A stretch of 64,000 nucleotides of DNA from CBFHMJ01 sp965656875 (lineage in GTDB: Bacteria; Pseudomonadota; Gammaproteobacteria; Enterobacterales; Alteromonadaceae): NCBI GenBank assembly GCA_965656875.1, contig CBFHMJ010000028.1, positions 124,001-188,000 of the forward strand, written 5' to 3'. Below are positions 17,240-24,692 of the stretch, in pieces (position 1 is the stretch's first letter; every line of letters begins with the position of its first letter). A program made the position numbers and the translations under genes. The notes under the pieces are model-generated. The model made no database searches. It was not told where the DNA came from and worked only from the letters and a program-made list of their open reading frames with translations.

Positions 17240-18420
17240 TGGTTTTAAGACCCATACATCATCTAACTCGTTGGATTTTCCCGTGTGCCGTCTTATTCAG
17301 TTCACCTGTATATTGCAATGTCAGTTATCACGGGGAGTTTCAACTTCAATTACGGAGTTTTAGTAAAAGTCCTGATTATTTTACGGATGACTCCATCAGG
17401 CACCTTCAAAGCAGTGTGATGATTGAACCTGAATGGTTATGGGAAGGTGAAAGCACACTCCTGAACTTCAAATCGTTTTTGCGTGTAGACAGCCATGATG
17501 GAAATCGCACGCACAATGATATTCGGGAATTACAATGGCTGCACTACTGGCAAGATTATGAAATAACGGTCGGAGTTGGCAAAGTTTTCTGGGGTGTTAC
17601 TGAGTCGCAACATGTTGTTGACGTCATTAATCAAACCGATGCCATTGAAGGTTTAGATGGAGAAGACAAACTTGGTCAGCCAATGGTGCAGTTTAAAGCA
17701 ATAAAGGAATACGGCACCTTTGAGGCATTTGTTCTTCCCTATTTTAGAAAGCGAACATTTCCTGGTTTCAATGGACGTTTCAGGCCTCCGCTGGCCATAG
17801 CAGAAAAAGCCGTTTACCAATCGTCGAAAGGAAACAAGCATGTAGATTACGCCATCAGGTATAGCCACAGCATAGACGACTGGGACATGGCTTTATCGTA
17901 TTTTCAGGGAACGGATCGAGAACCCATTTTCCAACTGATGCCGGATGAAATCCTCCCTTATTATGCTCAAATGCGCCAGACTGGTCTGGAATTGCAGACA
18001 GTGCAGGGGGACTGGTTATGGAAAATGGAGGCACGTTACCGCGATAGCGCTATCGATCATGGTGCAACAACCATGGGGTTTGAATACTCTCAGATTGGCA
18101 TTCTGGACAGAGCGTGGGATTTAGGCTGGATTGTTGAGTATTCATTCGATAGTCGGCGTGACGCGTTGAATCAAAATGATTTATTTGTCGGGTGGCGACT
18201 TGCATTAAATGATGTTGACGGAAATACATTTCTGGCCGGTATTAGCCAGGATTTAGAACGACAAGAATATGCCGCTAAATTAGAAGCTTCAGGCCGAATT
18301 AATAATCATTGGAAATGGCAAATAGATGCCTGGGCATTTTCTTCTGATTCTCCAATCAGTCCAGTTTACTTCATTCGAAACGACGACGTCCTGGAACTCT
18401 CTCTGAGTTACTTTTTCTAA
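17239..18420 (+). CDS. Outer-membrane beta-barrel protein of unknown family
   Basis: 393 residues with an N-terminal signal peptide (hydrophobic segment about 12-24, cleavage near C26/N27). After this come alternating aromatic and polar strands, and the protein ends in SYFF with a terminal Phe, the usual outer-membrane insertion signal. The pattern fits a barrel of the porin/DUF1302-like kind found next to LolA-like and MMPL genes, but I cannot assign a family with certainty. It overlaps the preceding gene by one base, so it very likely forms a functional pair with the LolA-like protein and may be the outer-membrane exit for the product. Confidence 0.7.
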   Translation: MVLRPIHHLTRWIFPCAVLFSSPVYCNVSYHGEFQLQLRSFSKSPDYFTDDSIRHLQSSVMIEPEWLWEGESTLLNFKSFLRVDSHDGNRTHNDIRELQWLHYWQDYEITVGVGKVFWGVTESQHVVDVINQTDAIEGLDGEDKLGQPMVQFKAIKEYGTFEAFVLPYFRKRTFPGFNGRFRPPLAIAEKAVYQSSKGNKHVDYAIRYSHSIDDWDMALSYFQGTDREPIFQLMPDEILPYYAQMRQTGLELQTVQGDWLWKMEARYRDSAIDHGATTMGFEYSQIGILDRAWDLGWIVEYSFDSRRDALNQNDLFVGWRLALNDVDGNTFLAGISQDLERQEYAAKLEASGRINNHWKWQIDAWAFSSDSPISPVYFIRNDDVLELSLSYFF

Positions 18421-18429
18421 GAGTCTTTC

Positions 18430-18456
18430 AGTCCTGAAAAAACGATCAGGGCTATT
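18430..18456 (+). terminator. Probable terminator after the barrel gene
   Basis: AGTCCTGA at 18430-18437 and TCAGGGCT at 18446-18453 form an eight-pair stem (one G-U) with an A-rich loop, followed by ATTTAATTT. It sits ten bases after the plus-strand stop and before the end of the convergent protease gene, so it may serve both directions. Confidence 0.5.
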
Positions 18457-18470
18457 TAATTTCCCTTCCG

Positions 18471-20342
18471 CTATCTCACTTTAAATGTATGAATATATCG
18501 ACGTGTATAAGGATATGCCGAAGAATATCCCAACATGGATATCGCAGGATAAAACCCCAATAGCGTATCCGTTCGGTTAACAATATTAATCTGACTGACG
18601 GTAAAAACAGACGCATCGTTCACCCATAACGACTGGCCTCTTGAATTAGTGGTATGTGAATCTGAAAACGTGAAATTTCTCGTACCGACCGTGTTTTCCC
18701 AGAGCAGACCTGTTTCGTCTGTGTCAGAGATAAATAATAAGCCTAATCCTGCAGATGGTGATGCATAAAAGCCGGAGAAGGTTATCTGACTCTCGGTGAA
18801 TGGAATGTTGTCAATCACAAAACTTTTTGCCGTTCTGTCATTGGTGCCCCAGCCAACACCGTATTGATTATGACTGTACCAGGTCGTTGCAATCGCACTG
18901 GTATCACCAAATCGGGCCAGTTCGGCCAGTGTGGTATCCGGTCCGTCGATAATAATTGTCCAGCCGCCGCCGTCGGTTGTCATGTCGCAATATATCTGAC
19001 TAACAGGGGCCGGGCCGTTTCCGTCCGGGTCAATAGCATAAAAACCATCACCGATACTGAAACCGGAATCCAGCACTGCTTTGCAAGAAGGGAAGGAAGC
19101 AGTGCCAGCGCCACAACCCTGATCACTCAGTAAATCCAGGGCTGATTTTGCTCTGATTTCACCATAACCAAACTGATTATCTGGCCCAGATTCGCCCAGA
19201 TCTGCGGCACTTCGTATCAATACATCTTTGATTTCTTGCGCGGTACACTGTGGATAATGGCTCCAGACCAGTGCCGCAATACCTGATGCCCATGCGCTGG
19301 CTAACGATGTTCCATCCCAATAAGCAAACTGGTTAGCTGGCTGAGTGGAATAAATCCGTTCGCCCGGTGCAACCAGTGAAATCTTGTCGTTGGTTTGGCT
19401 GTATAACCACTGCTCACCAGATTCCCGGGTAGCGCCGACGGAAACAACAGGCTCATAACTGGCTGGATAAAAATAATCACTACTCCCCCGATTGCCCGCT
19501 GCGGCGAATAACAACACGCCCTGGCTGGCGGCTTGTTGCATTGCCTGTAACTCAATATCGCTACTGCTCTGCCCGCCAATACTCATGTTCACGACCGTAG
19601 CACCCGCCTCAAGACATGCTTCCAGTGCCAGAATCAGGTCAGAACCCCAGAGCGTCCAGTAGTTGGGATTATCAATCACTTTGACATGATGCAGATTTAA
19701 TCGATTACCAGGCGAGATCCCAACAGTGCCTTCGTGATTGCTGATGGCAGATATGATCCCGGTTACATGCGTTCCGTGACCGTAATTGTCCTGATTCCAC
19801 GGACCTGTGGTGCCTCGACCTGCAGTCGCATCAATGACCGCCCCGGTAACATTAGCACCGTGCATTAAATCAATGTGATTACCGTCATATCCGGTATCTA
19901 CGACACAGACTTTTTGATTGTTAATAGACACATCACTGACCTGACTGGCCTGAGTCGTGTTCAGACCCCAGGGATTTTTTTCTGTCAGATCAAAGTCTTC
20001 AGGTTCAGACCACGGTTGAGCTGTCACTACTGCACTTTGTAGCTGGCGAATCGGATCAGGTTCTATATGACGAATCGCAAGGTGGTTTTCCAGTTGTCGT
20101 TTTTGTCCAGGCGTCAGCTCCAGCACCATTGAATTAACGCTGGATAATGTCGCCAGAGGTGAGAGTTTTATTGCAGCCAACGATTCCGCCGTGTGGGTCA
20201 ATGGTGTGTCAAATTGCACCAGATAGCGCGTTTTTACTTCATGTTGAGACAGGTTTGGCGTGATGGCACAGACCTTCATTGCGGCAAATAACGCCAGGGA
20301 AGGAATGAGCATTGAATGGATGGAAGTCTTAACGATATTCAC
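18471..20342 (-). CDS. Secreted subtilisin-like (S8) protease with fibrinogen-like C-terminal domain
   Basis: 623 residues from a GTG start that has AAGGAC at suitable distance. A signal peptide covers about 1-26, followed by an inhibitor-type propeptide to about 105. The catalytic domain spans about 125-405 with Asp149 (VVDTGYD), His189 (GHGTHVTG), the oxyanion region AAAGN near 280 and Ser346 (GTSLASA). From about residue 410 a second domain begins with CKAVLDSG and the IYCDMTTDGGGW signature of fibrinogen-related domains, which bind sugars or other ligands. An extracellular protease with a targeting domain is the natural reading. It converges on the isonitrile operon and shows no obvious role in it. 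Confidence 0.85.
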   Translation of the reverse strand: MNIVKTSIHSMLIPSLALFAAMKVCAITPNLSQHEVKTRYLVQFDTPLTHTAESLAAIKLSPLATLSSVNSMVLELTPGQKRQLENHLAIRHIEPDPIRQLQSAVVTAQPWSEPEDFDLTEKNPWGLNTTQASQVSDVSINNQKVCVVDTGYDGNHIDLMHGANVTGAVIDATAGRGTTGPWNQDNYGHGTHVTGIISAISNHEGTVGISPGNRLNLHHVKVIDNPNYWTLWGSDLILALEACLEAGATVVNMSIGGQSSSDIELQAMQQAASQGVLLFAAAGNRGSSDYFYPASYEPVVSVGATRESGEQWLYSQTNDKISLVAPGERIYSTQPANQFAYWDGTSLASAWASGIAALVWSHYPQCTAQEIKDVLIRSAADLGESGPDNQFGYGEIRAKSALDLLSDQGCGAGTASFPSCKAVLDSGFSIGDGFYAIDPDGNGPAPVSQIYCDMTTDGGGWTIIIDGPDTTLAELARFGDTSAIATTWYSHNQYGVGWGTNDRTAKSFVIDNIPFTESQITFSGFYASPSAGLGLLFISDTDETGLLWENTVGTRNFTFSDSHTTNSRGQSLWVNDASVFTVSQINIVNRTDTLLGFYPAISMLGYSSAYPYTRRYIHTFKVR

Positions 20343-20661
20343 CAGTTATTGTCCTTATATTGCGTTATTGCTGTTGAGTATGTTTATCAGGAACTTTGGT
20401 GAAAAGCGTAGGGAATAGCGATAAATGAGACAAGTAGAAGGATTTCCGCTGATGACAGCTAAAAATCACAGCGTGATGTTATGGAGTAAGAACGCAGACG
20501 GCCTGTTATTCATTAAATGATGGCACATGGACAGCATTTGTCGCGCTCATCGGTTTCAAGTGCATCGTTTACTTATTTCGAATAACTAAACGATGCACCT
20601 GAAATCTTGTATAAACACGCGACAAGCTGCCTAAAGACTAACCAACAAAGAGCAACACACG
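20343..20661. other. Intergenic region dominated by a long inverted repeat
   Basis: No gene is seen in these 319 bases between the protease start and the end of the membrane-protein gene. The first part holds the protease leader. The second part is largely taken up by the 98-base imperfect inverted repeat listed separately. Confidence 0.6.
20532..20629. repeat. 98-base imperfect inverted repeat (large stem-loop)
   Basis: Three nested arm pairs are visible: CAGC 20532-20535 with GCTG 20626-20629, TTGTCGCG 20538-20545 with CGCGACAA 20618-20625, and a 20-base arm 20552-20571 matching 20587-20606 at 18 of 20 positions around a 15-base loop. The whole would fold as one long hairpin. It follows the membrane-protein gene by about 30 bases on the minus strand, so it could be a 3' structure or terminator. 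It could equally be a small mobile palindrome or structured RNA. The integron attC core sequences are absent. Confidence 0.6.
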
Positions 20662-21462
20662 CTAATCTTCAGTACCCGGTGAGAACGCATCCATTGGCCG
20701 CCATTGAAAATAGGTGGAATGCTCACTTGCATCCACCAGCGCATGTTCCCGGTCAAAACGCCAGTCCCACACAGTCAATTCATTATTGGTTAAAGCAATG
20801 ATAAACAAAACTTTTCCGATAATTTCCAGCCATAACCAATGACGCTGACAAAACTGAATTGCCGTCGTCATCTCATTACTAAGATCAAGAATTTCGTTGT
20901 TTTTCAGGTCAATGTATTTGAGCTTTGATAACGCATAAAACAAAAATCCAATAAAAACCAGAGCCATATAGGTTGCAATACGTGTCAGGTGATTGTTACT
21001 AAAGAAAAAATCAAGCCAGATTAACTCTGCTGTAACCAGTTCATGCCCCCCGGATATCCGATTGTTTGCGATGTACTGCATGGCCGTCATAATTTCAAGA
21101 TTGCCAAATAAATCAGAAAATCCCAGCGCAAAGATGATTAAAAATGATAAGAACAGGTTGCGATAAGTGATGATTAACAAGGCAAAACACAGCGAAAATA
21201 AGATAGCGATAAAGACATAAGAAACCTGGGTGCCAGGCAAGCCTTCAGTAAAGACCCGATTCATCGCGTCCAGTTCCAGTTTGGATGAGATAGCGTACAA
21301 AATGTACCAGGTAAGATAGGTGAACAACAAGGCTGAGTTAACCATCTTCAACCACAACGATTCACTCTGATTTCGGATGATTTTAATGACAATAAATGTG
21401 CTGATTAGAAAGGTAGAGATGGTGATGGCTGTTGACAGTAATGTACTCAATTCTGAATACAT
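20662..21462 (-). CDS. Multi-pass membrane protein of unknown function
   Basis: 266 residues with about six hydrophobic segments, near residues 8-27, 42-60, 82-100, 102-118, 162-180 and 208-222. The last 45 residues are polar and acidic and probably cytoplasmic. No catalytic or transport motif is recognisable and I cannot name a family. The start is supported by AAAGGAGC eight bases before the ATG. It is flanked by a secreted protease and a lectin gene in the same direction with gaps of 195-320 bases, so a shared operon is doubtful. Confidence 0.65.
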   Translation of the reverse strand: MYSELSTLLSTAITISTFLISTFIVIKIIRNQSESLWLKMVNSALLFTYLTWYILYAISSKLELDAMNRVFTEGLPGTQVSYVFIAILFSLCFALLIITYRNLFLSFLIIFALGFSDLFGNLEIMTAMQYIANNRISGGHELVTAELIWLDFFFSNNHLTRIATYMALVFIGFLFYALSKLKYIDLKNNEILDLSNEMTTAIQFCQRHWLWLEIIGKVLFIIALTNNELTVWDWRFDREHALVDASEHSTYFQWRPMDAFSPGTED

Positions 21463-21657
21463 AAATTTGCTCCTTTAAGACACCGTTTGTCTTTGTCATT
21501 CCTGAAAGGTTATGGACGGGTGTTAAATACCTCAATTAGCGAATAATTTCATACAACTGACTATTCTTCAATCATGTTTATTTAACTTATCTGAAACATG
21601 CCAGTTCATCGAGCAACAGTGCTGCTCACTCGTTGCTCTAAGCATTGAAATTACTTT

Positions 21658-22107
21658 TTACGCCGGATATAAAAACCAAAGCTGGTTCGCTGCAGGTGGT
21701 TGCCCCTCAGGATAAACAATTATCGGCGTGCCCGGTTTTGGATTGCCTCCCTGAACATCGACGGCCAGATCATTTAATAAGCTGTTTATGGAATAAACAC
21801 CGCCTTCATCGGCGAGTGACCAGAGCTGGTTTTCAGGCGTATCAATGTTGGTGGGGTAAGTGATAATTAACGTATCAGGAAGTGCTCGACCACCGTTAAT
21901 GTCCAATACTTCGCCATTTCCTTTATTTCGTAGAAAACAAAATGATTCCCCGTTCCTTTCTACAGGTATTTTCTCCCATAACTGAAAATCAGCCTGATTC
22001 TTATCTTTGATCATCGGGTTATTCACTACAGGTTGTGCTGTTCCTGTCGCTTCTAATGCCATATCGGCACCCGTTAATAAGCTGATGATGTAAAAATACT
22101 CAGTCAT
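21658..22107 (-). CDS. Small ricin-B-type lectin protein
   Basis: 149 residues from the ATG at 22107, which has GGGAG nine bases upstream; an in-frame start 19 codons earlier has no such site. Three QxW-type repeats characteristic of ricin B beta-trefoil domains appear (FQLWEK, NQLWSL, NQLWFL), each after a glycine/aspartate-rich turn such as VLDING or AVDVQGG. The domain fills the protein, with no catalytic part. Residues 1-15 are mildly hydrophobic but not a convincing signal peptide. It probably binds carbohydrate. The two direct repeats upstream may control it. Confidence 0.7.
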   Translation of the reverse strand: MTEYFYIISLLTGADMALEATGTAQPVVNNPMIKDKNQADFQLWEKIPVERNGESFCFLRNKGNGEVLDINGGRALPDTLIITYPTNIDTPENQLWSLADEGGVYSINSLLNDLAVDVQGGNPKPGTPIIVYPEGQPPAANQLWFLYPA

Positions 22108-22517
22108 GTGAAAACTCCCGATAAAGCCAACGATCAATAGATTGGTACAAGCCGACCGAGACAATAGCGAGGTTTACACATAATGTAAATTAAATGATTT
22201 AAATTTGTTCCATAATGTAAACTAAATTCAGGTCAAAACCATTTGGGAACAGATAAATGGCAGAAAGAACTTCCCCGTAAAGCTCTTTCTGCCGATGTCG
22301 TCGCTCACCTGTTTTGCACACAATAAGCACTCAGAAGTTCAACGTCTTTCATAAGTTCAAACATCATGTTTTCCCTTATTCTTCCTCGCGCTTAGTGTGC
22401 TCATCAAGTGGTTGCTAATATATCGGATATGATTTTTTATGGTATTACAGGGTATTACGGAATATTACACAGCATTAAAATACGTTGGCTGTAGCCTTCA
22501 ACATCGTTTTGTATGAC
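22108..22517. other. Noncoding region with direct repeats and a hairpin
   Basis: No gene is seen in these 410 bases. Two 17-base near-identical direct repeats (CATAATGTAAAYTAAAT) occur at 22179-22195 and 22211-22227, 32 bases apart. The first overlaps a palindrome TTTACA-N5-TGTAAA at 22173-22189. A ten-pair hairpin, GGCAGAAAGA 22259-22268 with TCTTTCTGCC 22284-22293, follows. Short repeats of GGTATTAC appear near 22440-22458. Confidence 0.55.
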
Positions 22518-22736
22518 TCACCGCTCTCCGGACACCAACTCCCTTTCTGATTTCATACCAAAAAATCGTTTCATCACCCAGGTTGCCGGGCAAAATCCGG
22601 TAAAACTCTGTTGGAATAAATTAGCGCCGACAAAAACCGTAAACCAGATAAAATCAGGGTGAACATACTGAGTTAACACGACTGACAGTAAAACCATAAA
22701 ACCTGCAAAAGCAGTCAATGCACGTTCCAAAGACAT
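22518..22736 (-). CDS. DUF2892 (YgaP-like membrane domain) protein
   Basis: 72 residues with two hydrophobic segments, near 7-22 and 28-45. The sequence pattern FxGxNLFQQSFTGFCP-W is typical of DUF2892 proteins, which are inner-membrane parts of YgaP-like sulfur or thiosulfate-handling systems. The rhodanese domain found in YgaP itself is absent. AAGGAG precedes the ATG, and an AT-rich palindrome further upstream could be an ArsR-type operator. It does not look connected to either metabolite locus. Confidence 0.75.
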   Translation of the reverse strand: MSLERALTAFAGFMVLLSVVLTQYVHPDFIWFTVFVGANLFQQSFTGFCPATWVMKRFFGMKSERELVSGER

Positions 22737-22755
22737 AGAAGCTCCTTAAATTAGA

Positions 22756-22782
22756 AATATCTTATTTAAATGATAAAATATT
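22756..22782 (-). promoter_or_regulatory. AT-rich palindrome, possible ArsR-family operator
   Basis: An imperfect 27-base palindrome has half-sites AATATCTTAT and ATGATAAAATATT, 20 bases upstream of the DUF2892 start. DUF2892 and rhodanese genes are often governed by BigR/YgaV-type ArsR repressors, whose sites are AT-rich palindromes of this kind. No such regulator gene is in the window. Confidence 0.35.
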
Positions 22783-22942
22783 AATTAAGATAAATCTAAT
22801 GTTTATGAGTTTGAATGTTTATATCGATAGTTTGATGAGCTTAATGAAAGAATGAGGAGCGATTGCCCAGATGGTAGAGCAAGCTATTGATGAGGCGAAA
22901 AGCTAATGTCGAGAAAAAAGCCAGGCAATCATCCCTGAGAAG

Positions 22943-22968
22943 ATAAAACCAGCCGCCTTGCGGCGGCC
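22943..22968 (-). terminator. Rho-independent terminator of the siderophore operon
   Basis: On the minus strand GCCGCC-GCAA-GGCGGC (22952-22967) is followed by TGGTTTTATC. The stem is purely GC and the T-run is right after it, 45 bases past the exporter stop codon, so it should end the long biosynthetic transcript. Confidence 0.7.
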
Positions 22969-23012
22969 GGACGTCACAACCAATAAATTCTGCATCCGTG
23001 CGCTGTTTGCAA

Positions 23013-24692
23013 TCAGGAATTTACGGTTACTGACTCGGGTGGCTGTGCTTCAGTATTAATTAATTGCTGAAACGAGCCGTTGACTGGTGACAATTGACCC
23101 TGGTCGAGTTTATAAAGCTTGTCGGCACAGTCAAAATAATGATCATCGTGTGTAATTGCAATGACCGTCTTTCCTTGTTGTTTTAAATAAGGCAATAAAC
23201 TACGGTAAAACACCCGGCGGAAATGCGGGTCCTGATCGGCGGCCCATTCATCAAACAACAGTACCGGGCGCTGTTCGCAGGCCGCTATCATCAATGCCAG
23301 TCGCTTACGTTGACCCTGAGATAGTTTCAACGTTGAAAGCCGTGCTTGTTCCACATCGACTTTCCCTTCCAGTTCAAGCCGTTTTAGCCAGTCGCGAATG
23401 ACTGATTCGTCAGCCGGTTGTCCGGTTGCGTCGATCACTTGCTCAAACAAATGAAAATCGAAGAACACGCCGGAGAACAACTGATTAACCGTTTCAGTTC
23501 GGTCGGTTATGTTGCCGTTGATGGTGATATTACCTGCCGTAGAAGGATATAAACCCGTCAGTACTTTAGCCAGGGTACTCTTACCGCTGCCGTTACCGCC
23601 AATAATGAAAATAATATCGTTCGCGTTAACATCAAAATTTACCGGGCCAAGTTTAAAGCCAGGCTCGTCATCAACGGTTGGATATTGGTATTCAATCTGA
23701 TTGAGCGCCAGTTTTTTAAAGTTTTTCACGGCATCTGCGGTGCTAACTTGTGTAATATCCGGGTTGTCATTCAGGGAGATATCAAAGCCCAGTTCATTGA
23801 TTTGCTTCCAGGCAACTTCACCTTTCATCAGGCTTGGCATAAAAGAAGCGATGCTGACAATTGGGCCACGAATAAACAATGTCATGATCACAAAGCCGCT
23901 CATGACACTGGGTTCAGGAGAAACGCCAGAGCCGCTGATTAACAGCAAACAACCCAGCACGATAAACACCAGTACCGTGATCCAGTTGATCACCAGGCTG
24001 TTATGTTTTTCGGCTTCCATTGTGACCGAGGTTAAACGCTGACCGTCTTGCTTCAGGTTTTGATGAAAGAAAACACCACTACGATGACGATTCAGTTTTA
24101 GTTCTTTCGCACCAGATACCAGCGCAGAAAAGTTCTGATTTATTTTTTCTTCCTGAGCCCGTAATTGCTTCATCAGTTGTGCTGAGCGTTTTGTTAATAC
24201 GCCCGCAGTAACAAATGAAATCATCAAAACGGCGACATAAAATAAAAAGTAAATCGGTGATAACCACAGCAGATAGCCCATCGAGCAGACAAGCAATGCA
24301 ATGTTGAACGCCAGAATAGGTAAGGCGCGGAACGCCTCACCAAGTGTCACCAGGTCCTGAGTCAGCAAACTGTTAATCCGAGTGCCGCCCAGTGCTTCCT
24401 GCTTCTCATAAGGGAGATTCAGGATTTGCGCGGCCAGCTCCAGCCGCAATTTTTGTAATGCATCCGCCCCAAGTTGAGACAACATGCGGAAACTGCCGAC
24501 GCCGATTAGAAACAGCAAGGGCAATAATACGCTGTAGGCCACACCCGCCTGGAACAAACTCAGGTGTTGGTGGAACAGCGTCTGGTGGATCACAATAATC
24601 AGCGCAAGGCCGAGAATCGCCGCCAGAAAATGAGCGGCGGCTACGGTAAAGACCCGGTTGCGATCCAGTTGTAAGAGTGAGGACACGATCAT
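23013..24692 (-). CDS. Cyclic-peptide-export type ABC transporter (SyrD/PvdE-like)
   Basis: 559 residues, fused membrane and ATPase domains. Six membrane segments fall in about 1-300. The ATPase has Walker A GGNGSGKST near 365, signature LSQGQRKR near 460, Walker B VLLFDEWAADQDP near 480 and the switch histidine in THDD near 515. The sequence type is that of exporters such as SyrD, PvdE and YojI, which move non-ribosomal peptides across the inner membrane, often to the periplasm for maturation. Its ATG overlaps the end of the terminal NRPS gene by four bases, so the two are translationally coupled and the cargo is very probably the lipopeptide made here. Confidence 0.9.
   Translation of the reverse strand: MIVSSLLQLDRNRVFTVAAAHFLAAILGLALIIVIHQTLFHQHLSLFQAGVAYSVLLPLLFLIGVGSFRMLSQLGADALQKLRLELAAQILNLPYEKQEALGGTRINSLLTQDLVTLGEAFRALPILAFNIALLVCSMGYLLWLSPIYFLFYVAVLMISFVTAGVLTKRSAQLMKQLRAQEEKINQNFSALVSGAKELKLNRHRSGVFFHQNLKQDGQRLTSVTMEAEKHNSLVINWITVLVFIVLGCLLLISGSGVSPEPSVMSGFVIMTLFIRGPIVSIASFMPSLMKGEVAWKQINELGFDISLNDNPDITQVSTADAVKNFKKLALNQIEYQYPTVDDEPGFKLGPVNFDVNANDIIFIIGGNGSGKSTLAKVLTGLYPSTAGNITINGNITDRTETVNQLFSGVFFDFHLFEQVIDATGQPADESVIRDWLKRLELEGKVDVEQARLSTLKLSQGQRKRLALMIAACEQRPVLLFDEWAADQDPHFRRVFYRSLLPYLKQQGKTVIAITHDDHYFDCADKLYKLDQGQLSPVNGSFQQLINTEAQPPESVTVNS

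Noticed and set aside
20532..20629. Integron attC site.
   Set aside because: The long imperfect hairpin lacks the required RYYYAAC and GTTRRRY core sites, and no integrase or cassette array is seen.
22861..22931. tRNA-like element: GATTGCC and GGCAATC as a seven-pair acceptor-like stem around a D-arm-like GATGGTAGAGC.
   Set aside because: The T-loop GTTCRA sequence and a proper anticodon arm are missing and the D-arm does not fit the acceptor frame. It is at best a decayed fragment and more likely chance.
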